Assembly: GCA_013180625.2 (NCBI GenBank)
Contig: SNVD02007182.1
Location: 186,001 to 250,000 of the forward strand
Source of the DNA: Boswellia sacra
Lineage: Eukaryota > Streptophyta > Magnoliopsida > Sapindales > Burseraceae
Length of the DNA: 64,000 nucleotides
Direction: 5' to 3'
The notes under the pieces are model-generated. The model did no database searches. It was not told where the DNA came from and saw only the letters and a program-made list of their open reading frames with translations. Shown piece by piece: positions 1-12,273 of the stretch. The position numbers were made by a program, and so were the translations under genes. Within the stretch, counting starts at the first letter, position 1, and each line of letters starts with the position of its first letter.

Positions 1-315
1 CCGTCTTTCTTTTTTTTTTTTTTTATTTAGTTTTTGACATCAACTACAAATAGCTTTTTTTCTTTCCCTTTTTTACATCCACACCCTAGAAGCTTGGTGG
101 CCAAAAATCATTTGAGATACATATGAAGGTGACCCCAAGGAGAATTTACACTACCAATAGCTTATAGGAAAAAAAAAAAAAAAAAAAACACCTTGTGGAC
201 CTCTTAATAACACATGAAAATGAAATTGTAAAACAAATAGATGCTGAGGAAAGTTCAAAGTTATTTAAAAAAGGGAAAACTGGGGAAAAAACAAGAACAA
301 GATATTTATTCAAAC

Positions 316-2657
316 CTTCTGAGAAGCACTTTGGAATCTACGGAAACAGTTAAGTAGCTCCTCCCTCCTCAATTCATCATCATATGCTTTTCGCTTTAGT
401 GAATCAAGAAGAACCTGGACAACAAAACTTAAACAAATAAATAAAGTCCATAAAATATAGAAACAATTCTTCTGTACGACAGACCAAAAGAAACCAAAAG
501 GTTACCTCATAAGCATTTTGAAGTTTCTTAAAAGCTTCCACAGCCTTCTCGTTACCCATGTTCTTATCAGGATGAACCAACATAGCCTGAAATATTCGAA
601 AAGCCCCATCACATATATATGCATTTTTATCTAATTTCCTCCTTTTTGTTTCAGGTTACAAGAAATGTGTAAAGTCGCAAAGAAGCAGTAATATCTACAC
701 AAACTATCGCCACTAGATTTCCAGAACATTTACTAACAGAAGCATAAACTTTCAAGAAAAAGACAGAACCAGAAGCTACAATCCAAGTGAAGAAACTAAG
801 GGAATCATGCTGATAATAACAAATAAATAAGGTACATACCCTTTTTCTATACTCTCGCTTGAGTACAGTAACATCAACATTCTCGTACCGTGGCAGGCCC
901 AAAGCTGAATAATGATCAGTACAGTTCAACAACCGAGCAACTTCATCTTCAGAAGTCATCTCGGAGTCAGTCCCACTGGTTGAAGGCACTCCTGGACTAC
1001 GATCAGCTGATAATCCTGGGACAGTATCAGAGGATGAAGCATGCACTGGCTCACCATTGAATAAGCCTGGACCACCTTGCATTCCAGAGGTTTGTTCACC
1101 AGGTCCATCAGGTCTTACATGACGATTTATGTTATGTTTTAGAAAGTATATTAGAGCGTCACTTGAGATAAAAGATAAATTCATAGCCAACATCAAACCA
1201 AGCCATCCAACATAACTCCAAGCACAATACATGGAGTACACAGTTGTAATTAATAGGGCAATGCTCTCATGGCTCAACTTGAATGCCAATCCTGAAATGT
1301 TAAAGAATATCAAAACCTTCATATACTCTCTTAAGAAAAATATGGAAAGAAGAGGGATGATCGAAAGTCAAGGCAAGGACAAAATCATACCTCCGAGGAA
1401 GATAAAAAGCACCGTTGTCCAAAAACTTCCATAGAACCATAGGAAAACAGTTCCAGAAATAGCAACTACTAAAATTGCAAGGGTGAAACCAATAAAAACG
1501 GCAACCAAAGCAGCCACAACCTGGGATTACAAAATTTGGTCCGACTACATAAGAATGCATGCAAACAAACAGCTGTGTCAAAAGAACTGACAATACGGAG
1601 ACCCTAGGGTAACAGGGGATGCTTTATCTGGTCTAGCTGGACAACGTAATACCACCATAAACAATGACTAAAGCCACAGCCAAATAAAGGAAATCAAAGA
1701 AAACCCAAAAAACGAAAAGAAAAAAAAGGGAAGCTGCAAACTAAATTTATATTTGGTCCTGTTTATTTGAAGAGACTCGATGATAATAATATCAGCAACT
1801 ATAGCATCAAGAATTTCAAAAAGAAACCTAGGGCTTACCAAGACCATAAGAAACTTGGATATCCCAGCCATAGCAATTACTGAGAGAATGCTGCACCATA
1901 TAACTGAGAAAAAGGATGTTGTCCCCATTCGCAGAAAGGAGTCAATGCCTCTAAGATTACAGTCCAACCAAACCATTAATAGAAGAAGGATTACGCTCAC
2001 AAAATGTTTGAGAAGGACAAAAACAACAGGATAAATTTTCTCAAACTTGATTCTAACATAATCACAGGCATTACGCAAATTGGTTGTCAGAATACCAAAC
2101 AACGGCCCCTGTCTCTCCAGCAACTCAATTGCAGTCTTAGAGATGGAAGCTACATATGCTCTTAAGCTTTTAACCCGTAAGTTATCAGAAAACTTCACAT
2201 TCTCCATCACATTTTTAACATGCAACCCTTTCAGCAAGCAGCCCAGACCACTCTTTCCATGTTTCCGACCACGACGAGCAATAGCCTCTCTTAAATTAAG
2301 AGTTTCAGTTGAAGAAATATTCTCAGAGCAATCCCCCAAATTAACATTTGAAGAAACCGATTGGTGAAGATCCTGCCTTACATCTGCTCCAGCCATCTCT
2401 GTCCTCAGAGATGTCCCAGAATTTAGCTTCTTTTTATTCTCATCTCCTGCACGATGGGCTTTAGTTGCACTGTCCATAGAAGGAGTGCCTGGATGGTTAC
2501 CATTAGGGAGTTCCTCGCCAGGAAAAACCTTTGTGTTGCTGTCTCTATCCCGCCCTGTCACGTCTGGGGCAGCAGAACCTGAATTCAAACCCCTTTTTCT
2601 GTGGCTTGATGTGTGGCGATCCACACTATTCTTCTGCTGATTACCCTTCCGAGCCAT
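316..2657 (-). CDS. Membrane-anchored DnaJ (Hsp40) protein, 3' end outside window
   Basis: Five coding exons are read on the minus strand: 2657-1839, 1520-1391, 1291-840, 586-506 and 414-316, all with GT-AG borders and one open frame (527 residues so far). The gene continues beyond position 1; 1-315 is intron. Residues 1-200 are polar and basic. Several hydrophobic segments follow (about 209-233, 248-273, 274-300 and more to about 380). A J domain begins near residue 443 and has the HPD motif at 472-474, followed by KNMGNEKAVEAFKKLQNAYE. This matches the plant family of membrane J-proteins that carry a C-terminal Jiv90 zinc-binding domain; that domain would lie outside the window. The expected role is as Hsp70 co-chaperone, probably at an endomembrane. 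The start ATG at 2657 has good context (CCCATGGC). It resembles, from memory, Arabidopsis At5g49580. No lesion is seen, so the gene is probably functional. Confidence 0.93.
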
Positions 2658-2667
2658 GGGATATTAT

Positions 2668-3848
2668 CTATTAAGAAATATTTTACAGGAGAAGAGCACT
2701 TAATCCATTATAATCCTTCACTGAGGCTATGCCACACAGATGGATACCACAGGATAAAACATAAGCTATCCTGTCAAAAGAACAGAAGCTGTCAACAGTA
2801 AATATGATAGTTAGTCCATATATTTCAAAGAGATGATTAACAAAAGAAAATCCAACCAGAAAGTTTGGACATAAATAATGGGAAAAGTAATGCCTCATGT
2901 TCTAAAAAGATTGTTTTCTTTTCTTGCATATACAGATGCAACAGGAAAAAGGAATACTTGAAGAAGAGAAAAACCATAAGGCAGGCGAAACAAAACCGGC
3001 AAAATAATAACTGATTGACCTAGCTGTGCCAATAACCAAAATTACAAAATTGAACCTCAAATGGCTGAATAATCTGCAAACATCTAAGATTGGTTATCAG
3101 CTAACCAAATTTCAACTGTCTATCAAACAAGATAATCAGAATTTCCCACTATTTACAAGTGCTCTCTTAACAAACTATTCCCAAAAGCTCATTCTAACAG
3201 AATGTTGGAGATGCTTAATCAACTAGGTGTTAACAAAATCAGAGAGATGGAAGATCATTTAGACTTCATACAATCACAAACCAAAAAAACTTCACTTCTA
3301 TTCTCAAATCCATACTAAAACACAAACACTTCTACATCAATTCAAGCTAAAGCTTTAAGCAGGGAAATGCACATGAAATAGAAATAATCCACACAAGACG
3401 ATGTTAAGCAACCATCCTCACCCTCAACCTCAACTTCAGTAATATCAAGCCAACAAAACAACATTGTAATAGGAAAACAAACAACAACCAAATAACCATT
3501 TAAAGCATATACTCTAGTATTAACAAATGAAAATAAAAGTTCACTTCCCGCAAACTATTTTGGACAAAATAGAACTATAATAATAGTAGGTATTCTACAG
3601 ACCTTAAGCTATAATCCATGAATTCTGCGACATAAACAAACCATGGTGACAAAATCAAGAGTCAAGACAACCCATTTGAGAAACAAAGCCCAGAATTTAA
3701 CAGTAACAAAATATAAAATAGAATAAAAAACCCAGTTTGTTAACAATCTTCAGACTGAGAGTACTAAAAATGAAATGAAAATTATTGCACGGATGCTAAA
3801 AAAAAAGAAGCAAAAATAATAATACTAATAATAATTGTAGGGACATAC
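2668..3848 (-). other. Intron in the 5' UTR of the DnaJ gene
   Basis: On the minus strand a strong donor (TTAAG|GTATGTCC) ends a probable non-coding exon at 3849. A pyrimidine-rich acceptor (TTTCTTAATAG) at 2668 lies 10 bases before the start ATG. The stretch between has many stops in every frame and no domain I recognise. Long 5' UTR introns are common in plant housekeeping genes. The transcription start would lie somewhere in about 3870-4150. This is inferred from splice signals only. Confidence 0.6.
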
Positions 3849-4149
3849 CTTAAGCAAAGCCAAGTGCAGCTGCTCTCGAGAGTGAAGATAAAGCCCTAAA
3901 ACAATAAGTTTTTGAGCATTTAAAAAATTAAAATTAAAAGGGCACCACAAAAGGTGATGTTGGTGCCGTTCCTCAACAGATTCGAAGTTCTTTTTGTTTT
4001 TTTTTTTTAAATGATTTTTAAGTAATTTGGAAATTAGAAAGAGAGAATGTCAAAAAAGCTTTACATAAAATGTGTCAATTCAGCCTAGTAACGCAAAGAC
4101 AGAGAGACACTGACAAGAAGCTCTAATCGAAGTTGTGTGTTGCTCTTTT

Positions 4150-7071
4150 TAGGACCTGTTTGGCTCTCTCGGTTACCACTAACTCCTAATACGGCATAGG
4201 AATGTCCTGTGCAAGTTTTAGATTATCATTTTTCAGGATTAGTGGAGTAGACGGATTGCTCTTATTTTTATGACATCATTATAATTCTTATTTTGTTTTA
4301 TTTTTAATTAATTATTTATTTTTTATACGATTTAGCCTAACTTGGATAAAATCGTCTTACAAGTATTATTATTACTTATTAGTTGAGTATAAAATAAAAA
4401 ATAAAAACTCAAATTCTGCAAAAATGTTTGGACAAAGTATTGCAAATCTCTAAAGTAAGCATATTTTAATATATTTTAAATATTTTTTAAGTTGTTTTTG
4501 ACCGTAAAAAAGTGTCATATAATTTAAGATGCCTTTTTTATCATAGATCTTCACATACAAAAAATGTCAACGGCACATTAATAGTGATAAGGATACCGAC
4601 CAAACATTGAAAACCAAGTTTTATTGCATTAGCATCGCCAATTTAATATGTTTCTCGCTTACAGATTTTATCGAACTTAATTTACGTTTCCCATTCTCTA
4701 GTTGAGCAATTTGACCCCCTTTTTATTTTAAATATATAACACAACCGAATGATATCATAAAGTAATAAAATGAACTAGTTGGTTTGGTTGGATTCATGTG
4801 GTTGAGGAAACCGGGCAATTTAATGGCTGAGGCAGGTGGTCAATAATCATAACAGAAATATAGGTATACACATTAAAAAAGAAGAAAATACTAAGAATAA
4901 TAATAATGCATAGTCATTCACCATACGATTAGAGTTGGTGGACTCGGGGTGATTATTTCATGCTAATCAATTCATGATGTAGTCAAACTTCTAGTTTTGA
5001 CTTCGAGGCGTTATAGTAATGATGTTAACGAGCGAAAAAAAAATCGGTTGGCATTGCAGGACAATCAATTCAAGATCAAAGGAGGTGAAGGTGAAGGTGA
5101 AGGTGGTTTTAGCCAAGTGCAACGATTGACTTGTAATCATAAACAGTAATATTAGACTTTTTAACTTAAATATAACTAAAATACTAAATTTATAATCTAA
5201 ATACAATTAAAAGTTTATAATATAATATAACAATACAACACAAAAAGAGAAAAACAAAAAATTAATGAAAAAAATTATGTTTTTAATAAGATTTTATCAC
5301 TACCACCTCACCTCAGGTTATAAACCTTAAATTGTATTAAGATTTGAAGATTAACATTGTTGGTTCTACTTGAGTATAAAAGCATCACGTGCAATTATAC
5401 CTTGACATGTGGCCACCAGTGCCTGGTTTAATTTTATTAGAGCAGAGCCTTTTTCTCTGTTACAGCGTTGATTGATAGTATTAGCGGCAGCCATCTGTAT
5501 GGATATAACCTAAGCATGGAATATTGAAATATTTGGTATATTTACTTGCAACATCCACTACTAAAGCACAGATATGAAGCCAAGTGATGATCATGTTTGA
5601 AGCCAGGTCATTAACATTGCCGCTTGCATCCGTGATTTTAACTTTTGAGATTGGAAAGTATTCTTTTGAACAAAATTCAATAAAGCCACCTGCTTCCTCT
5701 CCTTGATTCTGAGATCAGTTTAACTCATGCAAGACAACTATAATATAAACAACTAAGAGAAACGACTCGACACAATTGAGAAAGCACCATGCGTACTTAG
5801 AATTACCACGGCATGGCCAGAAGATTAAAATAATCCATTTGACAGATTAATAAGTATCCACAGATCTGCCGGAACAATTAATGGTTCCTTAAGCAACTGT
5901 GAAATGTTATCTTTCACTTGAATGATCAGTTAAAAGCTCCTTCAGGCCAGTATGCGACTGTGCATGGGGACATAGGCTTCATCAGGTCAAACTTTTAATT
6001 CCTATTCACCCAGGACTGCTCAAGCTCATAATATCCTTCTTTAACTTAACTTGCACTCATTGAGAGAGTGAAAGGTATCAATAGTAATTGTTTATTTTAC
6101 ATAAACAACCTCTTCACTGTCCCATTGTGGATTTTGAACACCCGTGACCTATAACAAGACTTGTATTTGGGTTGTATAGGTGAGTCCCAACTTTGTGGCT
6201 GAATTTTCAACCAAAGAAACCATAAAGCAAAAGCAAATGAGAGAGCTTAGAGATTTTGTGGTATAAAAGCAGAACAAGTAACAGTGAAAGAAAAACATTC
6301 CAGACTTGCTGTAATTAAGTCGCAAGTCCAAATTAATCTCTCGGTAATCAATCCATCTCTACAACCATCAAGCTTATTGGATTATTGGATCAAACTCGCA
6401 TGCATAACAATCAAACTTCAAAATTATGAGGACCACAAAGCTATCACTTTAAAGCCTACCAATTAGTTTATAGCTTCCAAAGATGGGAGGAAAATTGACA
6501 AATTAGTCATTTCCGATTTACAAAATTACAATATTCACTGGACAATGAAATATTTTTCATTCACAACCATAAAAAAGACTGATCAAATGTCCACTTCATA
6601 AATGTAATAATGTGAACATAATTACACAATAAATATATTGCCACAATCAGTTACATGACCGACATTCATCAGAACTAAGAATTAATTGGTAACATATTTT
6701 TCTCAAATCTACACCAAATCAAGTTGTAGTGATGTGTACAGATTATAAAAGGATCATGTAACTTATTGTAAATCTTATACAAACTGAGGACTTTTGTTAC
6801 CATTGATCAATTGCTCTGCACACATGTGCAAATTTAGTAACAATGACCAGCTCAAGAGAAATAAAAATTGTTCAGATGGCAACCTTGACACACTCATTCT
6901 CCATCCAAGTAGATCTTAGCCAACATCACCATAGAATTAAAATGGTAAACCCCATATACACAATTACAAATTTTCATTTTATTTTGAGAACATGTCAAAT
7001 CCTAAAAGGAAAGATAATGTCATAATCACCCAAATAGGCAGAATAGCAAATAAGAGCCTCGTGAAAGTTAC
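4150..7071. other. Intergenic spacer between the DnaJ and F-box genes
   Basis: AT-rich sequence with no supported ORF on either strand. Its left part should hold the promoter of the minus-strand DnaJ gene and its right part the 3' UTR of the F-box gene. A good plant 5' splice site on the minus strand (CATAAAG|GTAACTTT, border 7072/7071), 17 bases past the F-box stop, could start a 3' UTR intron running leftwards. I could not fix an acceptor. No RNA gene was recognised. Confidence 0.5.
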
Positions 7072-7088
7072 CTTTATGTTGAAACACC

Positions 7089-8156
7089 TTAATCACAAGA
7101 GAAAATTGAACTTCGGAATGCATGTGCTAAGAACCACAATGGAAGTGTAGAGCTGTTCTTCACAGAGTACATTTCCTTCCACAATCGATTCTTCCGATGA
7201 TAAACCAGCACTTGCTTATGGGATGCTAAGAACACATATTCACTGCACTGACTTATTGGAAAAATGCTTGGCACCATTCCTCTAATACATCTAAGACTCA
7301 CCCTATCCACTGTACACCATTCTTCTCTGTAGTAATCCTTCATCACCCAAGTTTTCATCCACACATCCGAAATTTGAATAACTGACAAGCACCCATCGGA
7401 TTCCAACAAATAAACTCTATTTCCAGACCCATAACTAACTTCATCCGGCAACGTAATCTTCCTCCAAATATCACAACCCAAATCAAGAGCAAGTACATAT
7501 GAACAACTACCAGTCAACCAATGAAGAGCACCATTGACAAAGACAACTTGATTTTTATTCATATGACTGAAATTATCATCCTGAAATGAAACAAACTTCC
7601 TCCATTTATTCGATTCCGAATCAAACACCAAACAAATGAAAGTCCCATCTGGCCTGTGACCAAAAGTGCGGTGATAACCAGCCAAAACAACACTAAACTT
7701 ATTCATGGTCAAATCACAAGCCAAGCCAACTAAAGTGGCTTCACCATCAGGATGAAAACGAGTCACAGGCCTTTCCCTGCTTTTGGGAAGCAACTTCAAT
7801 CCTCTTGTAATGGGATTGCACACATAGTAAACACCCTTATCAGGAACACTAGAGCAACAAAGCAAGCCATTACATGAAGCTCTAACCTTAACTCTATCCG
7901 GCAAGAAATTCAAGGAAAATTCAGACACGCCCCTTAAATTATCAACACATATAAGACTAGATTTTGATTCTGTTGAATCCGAAATCTCGACCAACACCAT
8001 CGGATTCTTAGAAGATACTTCATTATACAGTTGAACAAAATACTCGTCGGAGGTTAATCTGTACCAAAGTTTGCAAACTGTTTTTGTTCTAAAAAGTGAC
8101 TTAACAGGCAATCTTGCGAGAATTTGTTGTACAACTTCATCAGGAAGACCACTCAT
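7089..8156 (-). CDS. F-box protein with F-box-associated (FBA) domain
   Basis: Single-exon gene of 355 residues. Residues 3-33 form the F-box (LPDEVVQQILARLPVKSLFR, then KLWYRL), which binds SKP1 in an SCF ubiquitin ligase. Residues about 80-340 are the FBA substrate-recognition type, with the markers ASCNGLLCCSS, YVCNPITRGLKLLPKSR, HRPDGTFICLVFDSESNKWR and FVNGALHWLTGS. The substrate is unknown. I start at the ATG at 8156 (MSGLPDE); the open frame runs 11 codons further upstream but begins with TTG, not a plausible plant start. From memory it is close to Arabidopsis At5g49610. The reading frame is intact, and together with the DnaJ gene it is one of only two likely functional host genes here. 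Confidence 0.93.
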   Translation of the reverse strand: MSGLPDEVVQQILARLPVKSLFRTKTVCKLWYRLTSDEYFVQLYNEVSSKNPMVLVEISDSTESKSSLICVDNLRGVSEFSLNFLPDRVKVRASCNGLLCCSSVPDKGVYYVCNPITRGLKLLPKSRERPVTRFHPDGEATLVGLACDLTMNKFSVVLAGYHRTFGHRPDGTFICLVFDSESNKWRKFVSFQDDNFSHMNKNQVVFVNGALHWLTGSCSYVLALDLGCDIWRKITLPDEVSYGSGNRVYLLESDGCLSVIQISDVWMKTWVMKDYYREEWCTVDRVSLRCIRGMVPSIFPISQCSEYVFLASHKQVLVYHRKNRLWKEMYSVKNSSTLPLWFLAHAFRSSIFSCD

Positions 8157-9120
8157 AATTTCCAATACCCAGTTGACAAAATTAAACAAAGGACCAAGAT
8201 TTGCTCACCTGATGAAGATTTCGAGACGAAAGTTCATTTGATTTTGATGAACGTTTAGGCAAACGAAGGGACCATTGAAGGAATATTATTTATTTATTAA
8301 AACTAAAAACATAAAAGAAGGGATCCAATAAGAAGAGAATTTGTAAAGCTAATATGGGGCAAAATGATGAGAGTTGTGGCGGTTTAGTTAAGAGTAATAA
8401 GGGATTTGCGAGGCTTATCAGATTACGTAAATGTGGACAGTTAATCTGTACACGAAGAATTTTTAGAAAATTCGAGGGGTGTGGACTGGACTATATTAGA
8501 AGCTGTGATCAAGTCCCAGAGAAATGATCCAAGAGGCCCAGGCCAAGTTCAATATTGGGCCACATAGATTAGTACGTCGACATTGGTAAACGTGCATAAA
8601 TGGATTGAATCGATGTTATTTTTGTAAATACGATGGCCCAGGTTAAGCTTAACTTAGCGCAACCTCATCACGCATATTCAAATATTGTTAGACTTTTATT
8701 CGGAATTACCTAAAAACTACCCCAAGGGTAAAACAGGAATTCCATTAAAAAACAATTCTAATGCAAATTACATCTATTTGATTATAAATTATGTTTTTTT
8801 TAAATTTTTAATAAAATAAGAGAATGAAATGCCTGCTTATACATTCTACGAAAAGTTATGTTGTATGAAAATATATTTGTTATGTGTATTTTGTAGTTTT
8901 GTTTGAAAATGAATGATAGATGTAAAAATATTAAAAATATTTTTTTAGTCTCAAACATTATAATTGAGAGAGAAATGTTAGAGAAAAAAAAAAAAGAAAA
9001 AGCAAAAAGGCTGCAGTAAAGTACCATTGGAGACAAAAGAGAGAGAAATTTAAGAGGAAAAAAAAAGAAAAACAAAAAGTTAGTTAGAGCAAATAGTGTA
9101 GACAATTCTAAGAGCATCTT
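8157..9120. other. F-box gene 5' region and AT-rich spacer
   Basis: The first ~100 bases should be 5' UTR and promoter of the F-box gene. The remainder is AT-rich with A-runs near 8980-9075. Open frames here are low-complexity (Phe/Leu-rich on the minus strand) and look like by-products of A/T runs. No gene is supported. Confidence 0.5.
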
Positions 9121-9251
9121 CGGTGCATATGTTATATCGTATAGTGTATCGAGTTAACCCAATGGGTAGTAGCCAGCTCGGTTGCAACAACAGAGCTGGC
9201 TACTACCTATTGGGCCAGCTTGGCATGCTGCACGATACAACAGATGCATCG
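9121..9251. repeat. Imperfect inverted repeat, 59-bp arms and 13-bp loop
   Basis: Arm 9121-9179 pairs with arm 9193-9251. The 22 bases next to the loop (ending AGTAGCCAGCTC) match at 21 positions, and the outer 20 bases match at 17. A 17-bp middle block is diverged but equal in length, so the arms are exactly co-linear. The flank GAGCATCTTCGG resembles the ends of common plant hairpin MITEs. It may be a foldback MITE or a small-RNA hairpin locus; the sequence alone does not decide. Confidence 0.75.
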
Positions 9252-9782
9252 AAAACTTAACCGACAACTCTTTGTTAAGAAAACAAAAAAATATGTTCTC
9301 ACTTGTTTGGAAACCTTCACTATCAAGAGCTTGTATGTGGGATTTCCAATTTTTCTATTTTTAAGACAAAATATGTAACCAACCAAGTATCCCACAATTT
9401 CCAAGGTTTTCTAACAAGAACAAAAATGCTAAAAACGCTGAAAAAGGTTATCCAAATGGGCTAAAAGATTCAAAATTTCCTAAATCAAAATCTTTTTATT
9501 TCAAATAAAATTTATAGTAATTTAAATGAAAAAATTAAAATTGATTTAAAAGGATTTTCTTAACAAAAAATCTACGAGGTGGTTGACCATTGGCGAGCAC
9601 CGACTGACGTCACCTTGTGAGGCTAAGTCACGCTAGCTACTCACTATTCACTTTTGGACTATCATAACCAGATCGTGGAAGTGGCCGTGGCCATATGTTC
9701 TTTCTTGTACAATTCTAGCTCACAACTTTCCACACCAATGCTTTACTCTTTACAAAACGTTTAACCATATTCTAATAAATTT
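9252..9782. other. Spacer before gypsy element G1
   Basis: Non-coding AT-rich sequence. The last 5 bases to 9787 (ATATG, 9783-9787) are the left target duplication of G1. No other feature was recognised. Confidence 0.5.
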
Positions 9783-9787
9783 ATATG

Positions 9788-10170
9788 TGCCATGTCCATA
9801 GTAATTGAGCCTTAATTAAATATAATACAATAAGTCAATTACTGAAGCCCATTATTTGGATCCGTTATTTGGGTTCCACAATGACCTCTCCTGATGCTTA
9901 TATAAACTCTCTAAGTTTTCACTTAAAGTATGCACATTTTTTTTTCTAAACTCTTTCTCTTTCTAAATTTCCTTTGCTTTTACGAGGTTCTCTCTCTACG
10001 AAATTATCTTAGAAAATTCCAGTGTACTAAAAATTGACTTGAGTTTTTAAGGGTTCTTATCGGCACCATTGTCGACACCTTTGACCTTTTCTTTGTTCTT
10101 AGGACCCAGACTGGACAATTCGCCTGAGCTTCAACCCGCTTTCTAGTCATCTGAAAATCGTGCATCAGTA
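9788..10170 (+). repeat. 5' LTR of G1
   Basis: Co-linear with 35206-35559. Shared blocks include the TATA region (TATATAAACTCTCTAA), GTATGCACATTTTT, GAAATTATCTTAGAAAA and CTTCAACCCGCTTTCT. The TATA box at about 9899-9906 marks the probable start of transcription. The two LTRs have diverged considerably, consistent with age. Confidence 0.85.
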
Positions 10171-10171
10171 C

Positions 10172-10190
10172 TTGGCATCATCTGTGGGAA
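10172..10190 (+). other. Primer-binding site of G1
   Basis: TTGGCATCATCTGTGGGAA directly follows the 5' LTR. It is a decayed form of the TTGGCGCCGTCTGTGGGAA primer site seen in many plant gypsy elements; the two CG dinucleotides of that form have been lost. Confidence 0.75.
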
Positions 10191-10259
10191 TGATGATCTA
10201 AAACTCCTTAATTGTTACTTTCATCCAAACATAGTCACACCAACCATAAGTCACACATC

Positions 10260-12110
10260 CTAACACTTAACCTCTGAGGAGGTTGATGAAGAAATTGAGG
10301 CTGAAGCCCCTCCCAGATGCTGGAGGGTAAATGATACTTCGAGAGCTACAGTAGCATCCTTTAGGATGTTACCTTACTCGAGGTAGCCCTGACTTCTGCT
10401 TAAGAGGCCAACGAAAGGCTAGAAGAGTTGATTGACTGCCATAGAGCATACCATGCAAAACTTCGGTGAGCAAATGAACCGTATGGTTACCATGTTCAAC
10501 CAAGCCTTTGGACAGAGTGCTCAACAGGTTGGAAATGCTGTAGGAAACACTTCCAAGAATGTTATGAAAGCAGCTCATGTCCTGACTGATATAGGTGGAC
10601 ATACTGACCTAGTCGCCTAGACCACTGGATTACCTTTCTAATAGATCATCCAACCAAATCCTTCCTATCCTGTTGTTCAACTAAGAGATGGTCGTCTCGA
10701 TAGTCCTTCTTCTTCGCTTGTCATATTTGGACAAAAGTTGACAGTAGTAGACCTCCATCACTCTTTAAACAAAAAGCGTCAGGCAAGTGCTATATGTTGA
10801 TATCCACCCCATTCTTATCATGGCCTTTATGCTCCAAGAGGCAACTTTTAGTTAAAGAGAAACTGCCCCAACTCACAACCAAAGAGTGAGGATCACCGCC
10901 CAGATGTTACTCCTATGGATATCTCAGACGATGAAACATTAGATAATCACTATACGGAGTTCAAGCGAGAAATGGATGAAAAAACTTTTAAGTTGTATAA
11001 GTTGATTAAGCGTTTTAGGGGAGAAGAGGATGGTCGTCCACTATAGGAATCACCTTTTACTGAAGGTGTTCTAAAGGAAAGATACCCGTATGGATTTCAG
11101 ATGCCGTAACTTGAACTTTATCAAGGGATGATTGACCCTCGAGAACATTTAGACTCTCTTTATATCTCACATGGAGATACAAGAAGTCTCATAGGGATAA
11201 TATGTAGAACTTTCTTTCTTACCCTTAGAGGATCAGCGAAGTAGTGGTATATGAGGTTAACCGGCCTCAGCTATCTCCAGTTTTGATGAGCTTGCTTGTA
11301 GTTTTCTCATGCACTTTAGCAAAATGAAGGTGAGAAGTCAACCAACATAAAGTCTTCTTTCAATCAAGCAAAGTCGTAATAAATTGCTCTGTGCATTTAT
11401 GGATAGGTACCAGCGGGAGGTCACTCAAGTGGACCAATTTAATGATTGTTATGTTATACAAGGGTTAGTCTAAGAAATTAAAAAGGAGTTCCTTAGCATG
11501 GAAATTTTCTTTAATCTCCTATGCACGTACCTAGAAGCATTAGCAAGAGTTTCTAGCCATACTGATGCTAAGGAAATCTATCAAGTGAATTACCCTGGGT
11601 GGACCCTCGTATACCTAATTTTTCATATATAGATGGTCGATCATATGACAATCATAAGAGAGAACACTGTGACAGAAGTCTGAGGTTAACCTCAGACCGC
11701 TGCTCTAGGTGAGATACATTTAGAAATGATTATCTCTTATTGCAAGGGATATCCACCCATCCTCACTAAAAGCATAATGATTGACCCTCAGAGGGGCACC
11801 GTACTTTCACACTACCTAACATTTAAGAGGATATCTTGAAAGAAATCAAAGATAAAGGATTATTGAAAGAGCCTGCGCCTTTACAATCGAATCCAATAGT
11901 AAGAGACAAAAGAAAGTTTTGTTATTTCCACCGATCTCATGGTCACAATACAACAGATTACTTTAAACTTAGGAAATAAATTGAGGGTCTTATCAAGGAT
12001 GGCTAGCTACAAAAATATATTTATCGCCCTTTTAAACCATCAAACAAAAATGACAAAGGGAAAGAACCATTAGAAGAAGTAGCCATCATTTTCAGGGAAG
12101 TGATGGCTTG
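10260..12110 (+). pseudogene. gag of G1 (broken)
   Basis: Scattered gag signatures in several frames. Near 11,200 FFLTLRGSAK*WYMRLTGLS matches the central retrotransposon gag helix region (usually AKQWY, with Q now a stop). Near 11,920 a Tat-type Cys/His motif (CYFHRSHGHNTTDYFKLRK) is followed by IEGLIKDG. The final Cys of that motif is now Tyr. There are many stops and frameshifts, so it is not functional. Confidence 0.75.
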
Positions 12111-12273
12111 ACTAAACACCCAAGATTGAAGGCACCTGGCTAGGCAGGCAAGATATGGTCTCTCTCACCACGAAGCGAACTTGACGACTTTCTCTGCCAA
12201 TGCTAGGGATCATGATGTTATCTCCTTCTCATCTCAAGATGCTTAATGTATCCATTACCTTTACTGTGATGTC

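Noticed and set aside
4150..4265. Possible MITE end (AGGACCTGTTTGGCTCTC) in the DnaJ promoter
   Set aside because: No matching inverted end or target duplication was found nearby.
8157..8189. Upstream extension of the F-box ORF by 11 codons
   Set aside because: The first codon at 8189 is TTG; the first ATG is at 8156 and opens directly into the F-box.
8190..8210. Splice donor CATCAG|GTGAGC in the F-box 5' UTR
   Set aside because: No acceptor AG exists between it and the start ATG, and the space (about 45 bases) is too short for a plant intron.
8800..9117. Phe-rich minus-strand ORF of 105 codons
   Set aside because: Low-complexity translation of A-runs; no start context or family resemblance.
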